A stretch of DNA of 64,000 nucleotides from Aurantiochytrium sp. KH105 (taxonomy: Eukaryota > Sar > Bigyra > Thraustochytrida > Thraustochytriidae), in contig BGKB01000032.1 in the NCBI GenBank assembly GCA_003116975.1, positions 62,001 through 126,000 of the forward strand. The letters run 5' to 3'. The notes below the pieces were generated by a model. That model was not told the origin of the DNA, did no database searches, and saw only the letters and a program-made list of their open reading frames with translations. Shown piece by piece: positions 30,006 through 38,825 of the stretch. The translations under genes and the position numbers were made by a program. Every line of letters begins with the position of its first letter. The stretch's first letter is position 1.

Positions 30006-31643
30006 ATGTCGACGCGGAACCTGCTCGTGCGCGGAGGCGGGTCGAAGCGCGGAGACCTGACGACGGAGGCCAAGCCCATCATTGAGAGCTACCTGCAGAA
30101 GCTGGACACCAAGTCGCAGCGGAGCTGGAAAAAGCGCTACGTGGTGCTGTACAGCGACCGCATCAAATACTTCAAGAAGCAAGGCGATGCCGTCGCGCGC
30201 GGAGAGGTGCTCATTACCTCGGAGCACTACGTCTCCGACCTGAGCGACGCCAAGGGCCAAGCCAACACGTTTGTGGTCTCTGACTTTATCAGCTCGCTGC
30301 GCCTGGCCGCCGAGTCCGTGGAGCTGCGCGACTTTTGGATGCACGCCATTGCGCGCATCATCCGCAACCTCCAGCAAAAGGAAAACTGGTACGGCCAGGA
30401 GGCCGGCGTGTTGCGCGAGCGGACCAAGTCCCAGCGCCGCGGCGACCTCGAGGCGCGCATCGCCGCCTACAAACACAGCGTCGGCGACACCACCGTGCTC
30501 ACCCCTGAAGAGGAGGACATTCGCATTGCCCACTTTCTGGCCGAAGAGGCCCGCGCGGACGAGGTCGCTGCGCAAAACGCCGTTGACGAGGCCGCCGAAG
30601 AGGGCGTACCCGATGAAGAGCTCGAGGAACTTCGCATCTTGCACTCCCTCGCGCAACAGCGTCTTAGCGCTGCCGAAGAGGCCGAGGAGGAGGCCAAGCG
30701 CGCCAAGGAGGATGCCGAAGAGGCCAGACGTCTCGAAGCCGAGCGTCTCAAGGAGGAGGAGCGCCAACGCAAGCTCGAGGCTGCCCGCCGCAAAGAGGAG
30801 GCCGCACGCCGCAAGGCCGAAGAGGCCCGTCTCGAAAAGGAGCGCAAGGCCGAGGCCGCTCGCGCTCTCAAGGAAAAGTCCCGCCGCGTGAAGGAGCAAA
30901 AAGCTCGTCGCAAGGCCGAACGCGAAGCCGCGGCTGCTGCCGAGGCGGAAAGGGCTCGCAAGGAGGCCGAAGCCGCTGCCGCCGCCGAGGCCGAGGCCGT
31001 CGCCGAGGCCGAGGCCGCTGCCGAGGCCGAGGCCGCTGCCGAGGCCGAGGCCGCTGCGGCCGCCGCTGTGCAGCCCGAGAGCCTGTTCTCGCGCTTCACG
31101 CGACGCTTCAGTCTCGGACGATCGAGCTCTGCGCCTCGCGACGAGGTCGACCAGGAAGATGATGCTGACGACGAAGATAGTGGCCCGGGCATTGTCTCTG
31201 CAGCTTCGTCTGCTTTGGGCTCGGCCCGCACGGGAATTGCCGCTCGTCTCATGCAATGGCAGGACAAGATCGAGGGCCACCAGGAGGCGCAGTCCAAGAA
31301 TGTCTTTTCGGGCTCCCATGAAGAGGGTCCGGCCATCAGGCGCGACGATCCTAACTATGGCAAGGCCGTCGCTGGAAGCAAGAGCGAGGCTCGCGCGATT
31401 GCCGCGGCGGCGTGGGTCACTAAAGAAATGGACAAGCTCTGCAACGTGATTCGTGAAAATGGCCAGGTCGACCGCGACGGCACCGTCACCATCACCTTTG
31501 GCGAGCTCTTTGTCATTTACCAGGACATTTCGGACTCCCTTGTCGGCATTCTCATGCGCGCGAAAAAGTACAAGCGTCTCACGTACCAGGGTGACATGCT
31601 CTTCCAGGGCTTGCATGATGGCGTTGTCATCACCCTTCTCTGA
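30006..31643 (+). CDS. PH domain - coiled coil - Costars domain protein
   Basis: 545 residues from ATG 30006. A PH domain covers about residues 24-120 (SYLQKLDTKSQRSWKKRYVV, LRDFWMHAIARII). A long charged helix (about 190-350) is rich in Glu, Ala, Arg and Lys, ending in (AEAEAA)n repeats encoded by GAGGCCGCTGCC units, and is likely an ER/K single helix or coiled coil. The C-terminal ~80 residues are a Costars domain: TKEMDKLCNVIRENG, DGTVTITFGELFVIYQDIS, DMLFQGLHDGVVITLL. Costars/ABRA proteins bind actin-related targets and regulate Rho-SRF or cofilin-dependent actin dynamics in animals, plants and Dictyostelium. The PH domain suggests membrane recruitment. The combination is unusual. Threonine synthase follows on the same strand. 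Confidence 0.9.
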   Translation: MSTRNLLVRGGGSKRGDLTTEAKPIIESYLQKLDTKSQRSWKKRYVVLYSDRIKYFKKQGDAVARGEVLITSEHYVSDLSDAKGQANTFVVSDFISSLRLAAESVELRDFWMHAIARIIRNLQQKENWYGQEAGVLRERTKSQRRGDLEARIAAYKHSVGDTTVLTPEEEDIRIAHFLAEEARADEVAAQNAVDEAAEEGVPDEELEELRILHSLAQQRLSAAEEAEEEAKRAKEDAEEARRLEAERLKEEERQRKLEAARRKEEAARRKAEEARLEKERKAEAARALKEKSRRVKEQKARRKAEREAAAAAEAERARKEAEAAAAAEAEAVAEAEAAAEAEAAAEAEAAAAAAVQPESLFSRFTRRFSLGRSSSAPRDEVDQEDDADDEDSGPGIVSAASSALGSARTGIAARLMQWQDKIEGHQEAQSKNVFSGSHEEGPAIRRDDPNYGKAVAGSKSEARAIAAAAWVTKEMDKLCNVIRENGQVDRDGTVTITFGELFVIYQDISDSLVGILMRAKKYKRLTYQGDMLFQGLHDGVVITLL

Positions 31644-32558
31644 TTCCGTAAGATCGATCGATCGATTACAGATTGAGCAAGTCTTGATCTTTTCGCGTTC
31701 TTCTCGCTCGCGACGCGCGTCCGCTGTCCACCTTTTCCGCGCCGCCGTCCCATATATCTGATTTCTGCATACCTAAAGCAAAGCACCCGATGGCATTCAC
31801 ACAACCATGGTCGCTCCTTTCTCACATCATAAAAACCACATCGCTGTTCCATCATCAAATGCTCACACCACTTCCCTGGTCATAGTACTACCTACGAACA
31901 AGAAGCCCAAAAGCATGTTTCTGTGTCTTTTCCTTCTTTTCTTTTTTTTGCATCTTCGTCCCAGGACAGCACTGTGTACGCAGGCTGGGGGTTTCTGCAT
32001 CTCCCATCGATCTCCATGACCATTCATCCTCCTTTTCCCCTTTCCAAGATCGAAGCTGTCACCGGCTACAGCCGTGCCATCGCGCAACCAAAACAACGAG
32101 CTTGCGCCGTCACGGTCATCCTTGTGCCCCTCGTCTTCGCGGTCTTTCCAAGTTCACGCTGCGTGGCGCCGTTCCTGGAAAGCAGTCAGTCTCCCCAAAC
32201 CAAGAGCACATTGCAGTAAGAGCAAAGAAAAAGAAATAAAAACCTCGTCGCATCGCGCTACACCACCAACAAATCGCCTGGCTTCGCACCAGACCCCCTG
32301 CCAATTCTGTATCATTGTAGTATGTATGTCGCGCGGTCTGGTGCGGGCGCGGAAATTGCAAAGGGAAGGTGGAAAGCGCCTCGACAGGCGAGCAGAGCGC
32401 GGCGGAGGAGGGCGAGCAGAGCGCGAGCGGGAGGGAGCAGCTTGTGCACACGGGCACGCAGCGCGCGCGAGGCTCGGCGCAGGCAGGCAGGGAGGCAGGC
32501 AGGCAGGCAGGCAGGCAGGGAGACAGGCGGTCCGGCGGCGGGCAGCGGTGGAGGAGCG
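31644..32558. other. Spacer between PH-Costars and threonine synthase genes
   Basis: 3' flank with (GATC)n at 31654-31665 and T-rich tracts near 31930-31950. 32484-32520 is a (GGCA)n repeat in the downstream 5' UTR. No gene seen. Confidence 0.6.
32484..32520. repeat. (GGCA)n microsatellite 40 bp before the threonine synthase start
   Basis: About nine GGCA units with one GGGA change, probably transcribed in the 5' UTR. Confidence 0.9.
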
Positions 32559-34118
32559 ATGAGCGCGACGGGAGAGTTCGTGACGGGCGCGGTGGCCGGC
32601 GTGGCCGCCGCGGTGGCAGGCGTCATGCTCGTGCAGCAGCGCAGCAAGTTCGTCAAGGCGCTGGGCCTGCAGCAGAAGCCCGTGTACACGTCGACCCGTG
32701 GCTTCGCCGGAAAGGACGGCAAGGGCCTCGACTTTGAGACGGCCGTGCTCGCCGGCCTCGGCGAGGATGGCGGCCTCTTCGTGCCCAGCTTCTTCCCGCA
32801 AGTGAGCCAGGAAACCATTGACTCGTGGTACGGCCTCAGCTTCCAGGCGCTGGCCTACGAGATCATGTCGCTCTACATTCCCGAGAACCAGGTCCCCGCC
32901 GATAAGCTCCGCGACATCATTGACCGCAGCTACGCCACCTTTCGCCACGAAGAGGTGACCCCGGTCGTCCGCGTGGGCTCCGAGGGCGAGGGCCCCAAGG
33001 TCCTCGAGCTCTGGCACGGAGAAACCTGGGCCTTCAAGGACGTTGCGCTCTCCTTTCTCGGCAACATGTTTGAGCACTTTATCACCCGCCGCAACTCGCT
33101 CGTCACCGTGCTGGGCGCCACCTCTGGCGACACCGGTTCGAGCGCCATTCACGGTCTCCGCGGCAAGAAGGGCGTCGAGGTCTTTATCCTCTTCCCCGAG
33201 GGCCGCGTGTCCCCGATCCAGGAGCTTCAAATGACCACCGTGGCCGAGGAGAACGTGCACTGCCTCGCTGTCAAGGGAACCTTTGACGATGCCCAGGCCA
33301 TCGTCAAGGCCATGTTCCGTGACCCCTCGGCCCGCGAGCAGTTCAACCTCGGCGCCGTCAACTCGATTAACTTTTGCCGCATCCTCGCCCAGATCACGTA
33401 CTACTTTTACAGCTACCTGCGCATTGTGCCCAAGGGCTCTGGCAAGCGCATTTCCTTTTCTGTGCCCACTGGCAACTTTGGTGATATTCTCGCTGGTTAC
33501 TACGCCAAGCGCATGGGTCTTCCCGTGGACCGCCTCATCGTGGCCACCAACGACAACGAAATTGTGCATCAGTTCTTTTCGCGCGGCGAGTACTTTAAGC
33601 CCGCCGAGGTCCAGCAGACGCTTGCGCCCTCCATGGACATTTGCGTCTCGTCCAACTTTGAGCGCTTCCTCTATCACATGGTCGATGACGACGCCGAGAC
33701 TCTTGCGGCCATGATGAAGGAGTTCGAGGAGACTGGCAAGCTCAAGGCTAGCGAGGATCTCCTCCGACGCTCGCAGGCTGAAATGTCCTCTGCCAGCCTT
33801 TCGCGCAGCGAGATCATTGCTGTTGTCAAGGACAACTACGAAAAGTACCAGTACCTTCTCGACCCGCACAGTGCCATTGGCGTTGGTGCTGCCGACAAGG
33901 TCAACGTCACCACCAGCGATGTCGTCTGCCTTGCCTGTGCGCACTGGGGCAAGTTCACCGACGCGGCGGGTCAGGCCATCGGTGAGGAAACCTTTGCCAA
34001 GATCCCTTACCCGCCTCTGCTCGAGCAGCTCAAGTCCCTGCCCAAGCGCAAGACTGTTCTCGATGCCACCAAGGATGCCGTGCGCAACGAGATGAGCAAG
34101 TTCGTCAAGAAGGAATAG
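32559..34118 (+). CDS. Threonine synthase
   Basis: PLP enzyme converting O-phosphohomoserine to threonine, the last step of threonine synthesis. 519 residues from ATG 32559, the length of fungal-type (clade 2) enzymes. Motifs: YTSTRGFAG near the start of the enzyme domain, DGGLFVPSFFP, HGETWAFKDVAL with the PLP Lys160, GATSGDTGSSAI (cofactor phosphate loop), FPEGRVSPIQELQM, VPTGNFGDILAGYYAK and TNDNEIVHQFF. The first ~26 residues contain a hydrophobic Ala/Val/Gly helix (VTGAVAGVAAAVAGVMLV), an extension not needed by the enzyme; it could be an organelle signal or membrane anchor. Codon bias is strong, suggesting high expression. A threonine aldolase that can consume the product lies 15 kb away. 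Confidence 0.95.
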   Translation: MSATGEFVTGAVAGVAAAVAGVMLVQQRSKFVKALGLQQKPVYTSTRGFAGKDGKGLDFETAVLAGLGEDGGLFVPSFFPQVSQETIDSWYGLSFQALAYEIMSLYIPENQVPADKLRDIIDRSYATFRHEEVTPVVRVGSEGEGPKVLELWHGETWAFKDVALSFLGNMFEHFITRRNSLVTVLGATSGDTGSSAIHGLRGKKGVEVFILFPEGRVSPIQELQMTTVAEENVHCLAVKGTFDDAQAIVKAMFRDPSAREQFNLGAVNSINFCRILAQITYYFYSYLRIVPKGSGKRISFSVPTGNFGDILAGYYAKRMGLPVDRLIVATNDNEIVHQFFSRGEYFKPAEVQQTLAPSMDICVSSNFERFLYHMVDDDAETLAAMMKEFEETGKLKASEDLLRRSQAEMSSASLSRSEIIAVVKDNYEKYQYLLDPHSAIGVGAADKVNVTTSDVVCLACAHWGKFTDAAGQAIGEETFAKIPYPPLLEQLKSLPKRKTVLDATKDAVRNEMSKFVKKE

Positions 34119-34437
34119 ACTCCGTTCATTTTAACAAATGAAGCATTGGAATGAATAGCTGATCCATGACAAGATCATTATTTCAGTCTTGCTTGCTTGT
34201 TTGCTGGGTACATTTCTTTTTCCCCCAAAGAGAAGAAGAAGAAGAAGAAGAATAGAGGTCTGGAATGACAGGTCTCGACAATCGAAACAAGAACAACCAT
34301 GAGAAAGATTGAAGAGACGTTGACACCAATGCGCTCTGTTTCTCTCCTTAGCACCAAGAAAGAATGAAATCAATGATTTACCTGCTTTGCTTTGCTTTAG
34401 AGACTTGTTGCACTCATCAAGTATGCGAATAGTGCAG
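34119..34437. other. Spacer between converging threonine synthase and protease genes
   Basis: 319 bp of shared 3' UTR sequence, AT-richer than flanking genes, with a (GAA)n tract at 34231-34251. No gene seen. Confidence 0.7.
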
Positions 34438-35517
34438 TTATACAATGGGGAAACTGCAGCATGTTGAGATTGCGCACATGTTCTTTCCCCGCGTCATCTT
34501 AAAGAAGCCGTCATCGCCCCACTCTGGGCCCCAGCTGTTCTTGATTAGCCAATACGGTGTCCCATCCTCAGAGACGCCGTACCCGACGGCCTGGACGGCG
34601 TGGTTTACATCGTGGGGACGCGTACCGCAATCAGGCGACTCGTACACGCCCGAATTGTACAAGCGAAAGTCCGACATGACCTCAAACGCAACGGCAACGG
34701 GACCCTTGGTCGCAACGGCAGCAGCGAGCGAGTCCTCGTCATAGGCAGTCACGTTTACGACGCCGCGAACCTGTCCAGGCAGCGACAAGGAATTGTTGAA
34801 CGAACAGCTTGCGCCATCCTTGCCCTTGTATGGATACTCGTCTTCGGTTTCCAGACCTCCGTTGTAGTGAATGTACTCGAAGGCCTGCGACGGAAGCCCA
34901 CCCGAGCATCCATGATTGTCATATGCTCCGGCGCAGTCAATGAGCTGCTGCTCCGAGAGAAGAACGTGCTCCTTCTTGTAAAGGGCCAAGTGGCTCTCAA
35001 GCGTTCCCGTGGTGCTAAAAGTCCAGCAAGAGCCACACTTGCCCTGGTTCTTGACCTTGGAAACAATGTTTTTCTCTCGCCAGTCCACGCTGTCCGGAAG
35101 GTCCATGTTGTCCTCGCGGGACCACGTCCAGTCTCCGCGCGCCGTCGCAGAGCATCCTTGGGAGGCCTCTTCGTTCATGAGGTATTGCTGTGCAAACTCT
35201 TCCGGGGTCATGTCTGCAAATTCATTCACTGCCAGAGTGTAGCTCACATCGTCGCGTGCGTTGTGACGCTCCACAAGCGCCACGCTCGTGCGCCAGATCG
35301 CCTGCCGATACAAGGCTTCCTCGGCGGTTTTGTACACCTTGCCGTGCAGCTCACGCCACGACAGAAACACCTCATCCTGCACCTGCTCATCCACGTTGCT
35401 CGACAGGGATTCGATCGCATGCTGCGCCGCATCTTCGCGCAGCATCGCGAGTCTGGCCTCCGCCGCGGCCGTCGCACACGCGGCGAGGACAAGAAATATC
35501 TTGGCCGCCATCGTCAT
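34438..35517 (-). CDS. Papain-family cysteine protease, cathepsin type (C1A)
   Basis: 359 residues from ATG 35517 (a second Met two codons on). A signal peptide (KIFLVLAACATAAAEA) is followed by an I29 inhibitor propeptide (FLSWRELHGKVYKT, VNEFADMTPEEF) and the mature protease from about residue 140 (LPDSVDWREKN). Catalytic residues are Gln158, Cys164 (NQGKCGSCWTFS), His306 (NHAVQAVGYG) and Asn327 (IKNSWGPEWG). The cathepsin-typical GCSGG and Cys pairs are present. It is synthesised as a secretory zymogen for lysosome/vacuole or export. Overall pattern is nearest cathepsin H/L-like enzymes; the exact subtype is uncertain. It is divergent from the GT49 gene. Confidence 0.95.
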   Translation of the reverse strand: MTMAAKIFLVLAACATAAAEARLAMLREDAAQHAIESLSSNVDEQVQDEVFLSWRELHGKVYKTAEEALYRQAIWRTSVALVERHNARDDVSYTLAVNEFADMTPEEFAQQYLMNEEASQGCSATARGDWTWSREDNMDLPDSVDWREKNIVSKVKNQGKCGSCWTFSTTGTLESHLALYKKEHVLLSEQQLIDCAGAYDNHGCSGGLPSQAFEYIHYNGGLETEDEYPYKGKDGASCSFNNSLSLPGQVRGVVNVTAYDEDSLAAAVATKGPVAVAFEVMSDFRLYNSGVYESPDCGTRPHDVNHAVQAVGYGVSEDGTPYWLIKNSWGPEWGDDGFFKMTRGKNMCAISTCCSFPIV

Positions 35518-35946
35518 CTCCGGCGTCTTCGTGATGTACTACTTTTCCCAAGGCTGTCGCAAGGCGTCTCCCAAGCGGTCTTTGGTCGTTTCCGGTCGGC
35601 GCTCGCAACGCACGGGCGTCTCTCCGCGCGGCACGGCGTCGCGGTGCTCTTTGGCCGTGCAAGTCGTCGTTGAGGCGAACGCGCGAGGAAAAGGGGGGCG
35701 ACTTGAGGTTTTGGTTTTGCCACTGTCGGCAGCAGTGATTGAGACGGCGCGAACAAGATACACCACACCAGGAAGGACGACCTTGGCTGCGCAGCTGCTG
35801 CGTCACTTGCAGGCGTTGTGCTGCGTCGCTCCTCGAGGCCGAAAAGGAGCCCCAAGGCAGGCGGACGGCCGGCCAGGCCTCTGGGCGCGCGCTTCAGCAT
35901 CGCAACAGGAGAGAGACCTCGAGGCGAGCATGGACCAACTGTCACC
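35518..35946. other. Divergent promoter region between protease and glycosyltransferase genes
   Basis: 429 bp. No gene; both secretory-pathway genes start from this spacer. Confidence 0.6.
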
Positions 35947-37605
35947 ATGAGTCGAGCGCGGCGCAAAGCGTGCCGCTGCGCGCTGATAGGAACGCTGACG
36001 CTGGCGACGGCCTACGTATTGGCGCAGACGCAGACGGCGACAGCGACGACGCTGCTGCCGCAACATCTCTTGCGAGACGAGGATTTGCGCGATCTGGCCA
36101 ACGAAGATGTCTGGTGGGCTGACGGTGCAAAGCACTTTGCGCCACTGGACAGCAAAGAAAATGGTGTGCGTGTGTTATGCTCAGAAACATCGACAACACT
36201 ATACCAGCACATTCACGCAAGTGGTCTTGACGATTGGAACTCTTTGGAACTCAGGGTCCGCCTTTCTCATGTCGATATAAACCCATCGCGGAGTGACCAA
36301 ACCAGCGCATTTGCGGGCCTTCTCGTTCTTGTTCAGCCACGGCATGGCAAGGACATCATGTGGGAGCTCGAGATCCCCAGCAAAGAAGATCTACTTGCTT
36401 TGCGCGGAGATCTCGGATCTTTTTTGAACATATCGCAAGTTGGCGCTGTTGCATCCATGACGCTTGGTGTGACCTGCACAGGCTTTGAGGGTAGCTTTGA
36501 TCTCGAACATGTCGAGCTCAATGCTGAACCGCGTGGAACAACGATCGAAGTTCATCAAGTCGTCATGGACGCTCAAGAGGCTCATCCGCCAATACCCAAA
36601 AGATATGTCCTCGGTGATCTTGCCAGGTCTGCACAATTACCGTCAGATACCACGCTCTGCTCTCACGCCTCGGCAGACCGCATTGCTATACTCGCTGTAA
36701 GCATCGCGCAGTGGCAGCGTGTACATAACGGCGGCGCAAGCGTCGCATCCATTGCTTTGTGGAATGGGCCCGATACAAAGGACGACGCGGAGACGCTCAT
36801 AGGACGATTGGCAAAAGCGCTAGAGTACGAAGAGGTGAACATGGATCTGATGCGCATTGAGATTCAAGTGCGAGAGCGACGACGTATGGACGAGCCATAC
36901 CCGATCAATGCGTTGCGAAATTTGGGACTTTCGGCTGTTGAGACCGAGTTTGCGCTCTTGCTCGACGCGGATCTCTTGCCAGGAGGGGACTTTGTCCGCG
37001 CCTTGCAGCATGGCCTTCAAGTAGCCAACGAAGACGAGCTGACAGGTTCCATGGGCGTGCTGCACGTATTGCCAGCGTTCGAGGAGAATCGTCCATCAAG
37101 AGGCCATAGCATTTGCAGGAAAGCTGCGCGAGCCACGAGCAAGACTAGCTTGAACTCGCTTGTACGTCGAGGTCTCGTCGCGCCGTACAAAGCCGTGCAC
37201 CAACCCCGTGCGCACGGCGCCACAGATGTAGCCCAGTGGCTCCGCGACCGAGAAGAGGGCGCAAGACCGTATGAGGTGGAGGCTGTCGCGCAGTACGAGC
37301 CATATGTCGTGGTGCGCATCGAGGACCTGGGTGGTGGCGGTGGTACAGGCGCTCGACATTTGTCACTCTTTGATGAGCGCTTTGAGGGATACGGATGGAA
37401 CAAGGTCGCCATGATTTCGGAGTTGATTCGCTTAGGCTTCAGATTTCTAGTGCTGCAGGAGGCGTGGGTGGTACATTGCGCGCACGAAAAGTCGTCCTGG
37501 AGCCGCGCCTTTAGCGCAGATCCCCGGGCGCGCCTCCGCAATCGTGCTGCGCGTTTTCAATGGGCCGTCGCTACGGAAGACCGCTTCGCCTCTTGCGACG
37601 CATAA
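35947..37605 (+). CDS. Type II membrane glycosyltransferase, GT49 (LARGE C-terminal / B4GAT1-like)
   Basis: 552 residues from ATG 35947. A short basic cytoplasmic tail (SRARRKACR) precedes one membrane segment (about 11-26, ALIGTLTLATAYVLA) and a ~200-residue stem. The catalytic part has the GT49 pattern: EPYPINALRNLGLSAVET, then the DxD motif LLLDADLLPGGDF (340-342). Further on come FDERFEGYGWNKVAMISEL and FLVLQEAWVVHCAHEKS. GT49 members such as B4GAT1 and the second domain of LARGE transfer glucuronic acid or GlcNAc to glycoprotein glycans in the Golgi. Here the exact donor is unknown. The N-terminal domain (about 75-200) may be a carbohydrate-binding or second lumenal module but is not recognised. 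It converges on the LYR gene. Confidence 0.85.
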   Translation: MSRARRKACRCALIGTLTLATAYVLAQTQTATATTLLPQHLLRDEDLRDLANEDVWWADGAKHFAPLDSKENGVRVLCSETSTTLYQHIHASGLDDWNSLELRVRLSHVDINPSRSDQTSAFAGLLVLVQPRHGKDIMWELEIPSKEDLLALRGDLGSFLNISQVGAVASMTLGVTCTGFEGSFDLEHVELNAEPRGTTIEVHQVVMDAQEAHPPIPKRYVLGDLARSAQLPSDTTLCSHASADRIAILAVSIAQWQRVHNGGASVASIALWNGPDTKDDAETLIGRLAKALEYEEVNMDLMRIEIQVRERRRMDEPYPINALRNLGLSAVETEFALLLDADLLPGGDFVRALQHGLQVANEDELTGSMGVLHVLPAFEENRPSRGHSICRKAARATSKTSLNSLVRRGLVAPYKAVHQPRAHGATDVAQWLRDREEGARPYEVEAVAQYEPYVVVRIEDLGGGGGTGARHLSLFDERFEGYGWNKVAMISELIRLGFRFLVLQEAWVVHCAHEKSSWSRAFSADPRARLRNRAARFQWAVATEDRFASCDA

Positions 37606-37692
37606 GGTGCTGCGACGGTCCATCCGCCACATGCTTCTTTGTCTCCACCGCAAAGGGAAAAAGAGAAAGAACGAAAGTCGAAGAAAGCAAGC

Positions 37693-38094
37693 TTATCTCC
37701 TCCGATGCATAAAGTGCTGACGCTCCATCAGGTAGTTGTGCTTTGCAAGGGCGTCCGCGTCGACGGAGGTCTTATCGTGCGGCGCTCTATCCATGAGCCT
37801 TGCGCTGCCCTCGACCCACTTGCCGTCGCGCAGGACGAGGCGCGCCTTGCCCGTGGCGTCGCGGCTGGTGCGCGGCGTGACGATCTTGAGGTAGCCGAGC
37901 TTGGACTGCGCCAGGTTGAGCAGCTCCTGGACCTTCTCCGGGCTGCTCTCCGCGGCGTGGGCCTTGAACTTGTCGCGCACCTCCTGCGCCGCGGCGGCGC
38001 GCTGCGCCTCCGGCAGCCTGCGCGCCGTCTGCAGCAGCTGCTTGTACAGCGCCATCACCATCCTGCGGCCCTGGCCCGCGCCCGCCTCCGCCAT
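37693..38094 (-). CDS. LYR-motif (Complex1_LYR) mitochondrial protein
   Basis: 133 residues from ATG 38094. The LYR-type motif is LYK at residues 16-18 (MALYKQLLQTARRLP), followed by a three-helix LYR fold with the downstream Phe (EVRDKFK) and QELLNLAQSKLGYLKIVTP. LYR proteins bind acyl carrier protein and act as assembly factors or subunits of respiratory complexes or of Fe-S cluster machinery in mitochondria. Which partner is unclear. A basic tail ends at RQHFMHRRR. It is divergent from MAM33/p32, another mitochondrial matrix gene, across a shared 0.7 kb spacer. Confidence 0.85.
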   Translation of the reverse strand: MAEAGAGQGRRMVMALYKQLLQTARRLPEAQRAAAAQEVRDKFKAHAAESSPEKVQELLNLAQSKLGYLKIVTPRTSRDATGKARLVLRDGKWVEGSARLMDRAPHDKTSVDADALAKHNYLMERQHFMHRRR

Positions 38095-38508
38095 CCTCCC
38101 CGCGCGCGCCGTGGCCGCGTCCTCGTTGCCGCTCTGGCCGGGCTCCCCGGCGCCCTCGCCCGCCGTGCGCAGCCGCGCGCGGGCCTAGGCGCCGGCCAGG
38201 CGCAACCCTAGGCCTGGGCGCCGGCCCGGCGAGGAGAGAACGGTGGAACGCGATGGAACGGCGCCGCGCCGCGGCCGGGCGCCGCTCTTGCTAGTAGTAA
38301 GAGGAGTGGAAAGAGGCAACCGTAATGGACACGAATGAACAAGGCGAGGAGAAGCAGAGGCGGAGCGGCAGGCAGGCAGGCAGGCAGACCAGCAACGACC
38401 ACGGCGGCGACGGCGACGGCGACGGCGGCGGCGCGAAGGTGGGTGGCGGCGGCGCGGCGCGGGCAGGGAGGAGGCGCGGCGGAGGGGCGCGGAGCGAGGA
38501 CGGCGCAG

Positions 38509-38535
38509 GGAGGGAGGGAGGGAGGGAGGGAGGGA
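38509..38535. repeat. (GGGA)n microsatellite
   Basis: Six to seven GGGA units between the LYR and MAM33 genes. Confidence 0.85.
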
Positions 38536-38661
38536 GGAGAGGAGGGGAGGGGATGCGGGATGGACGCCGCGCCTCGAGATGCGGCGAGCGCCGGCAGCGC
38601 CAAAGGGAGAGGAGAGGCGAGGGAGAGGACGAGAGAATCGAGACGAGACTGACGAGGGAGA

Positions 38662-38728
38662 TGTGATGTGATGCGATGCGATGCGATGCGACGCGATGTA
38701 ACGCGATGCGATGCGATGCGATGCAACG
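38662..38728. repeat. (GATGC)n pentanucleotide repeat
   Basis: Two blocks of GATGC/GATGT units with substitutions, about 100 bases before the MAM33 start. Confidence 0.85.
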
Positions 38729-38825
38729 GGATGCGTGGACAACGGGATTCGCGGAAAATGTGAAAATGTGCTTTTCTTTTTGCTCGCAGGTTGGATCCAG
38801 CAGAGGCAGGAAAGCGGGAAGCGAG

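Larger units (their letters stand above)
38095..38825. other. Divergent spacer between LYR and MAM33 genes, repeat-rich
   Basis: 731 bp, GC-rich, likely a bidirectional promoter for two mitochondrial genes. It contains (GGCA)n at 38369-38386, (GGCGAC)n at 38403-38430, (GGGA)n at 38509-38535 and (GATGC)n at 38662-38728. Frames here are low-complexity. Confidence 0.6.

Noticed and set aside
29688-31616. 642-codon minus-strand frame
   Set aside because: Antisense to the PH-Costars gene; Gly/Leu repeats mirror the AEAEAA-coding repeat. No independent evidence.
32154-33944. 596-codon minus-strand frame
   Set aside because: Antisense to threonine synthase, a by-product of biased codon use.
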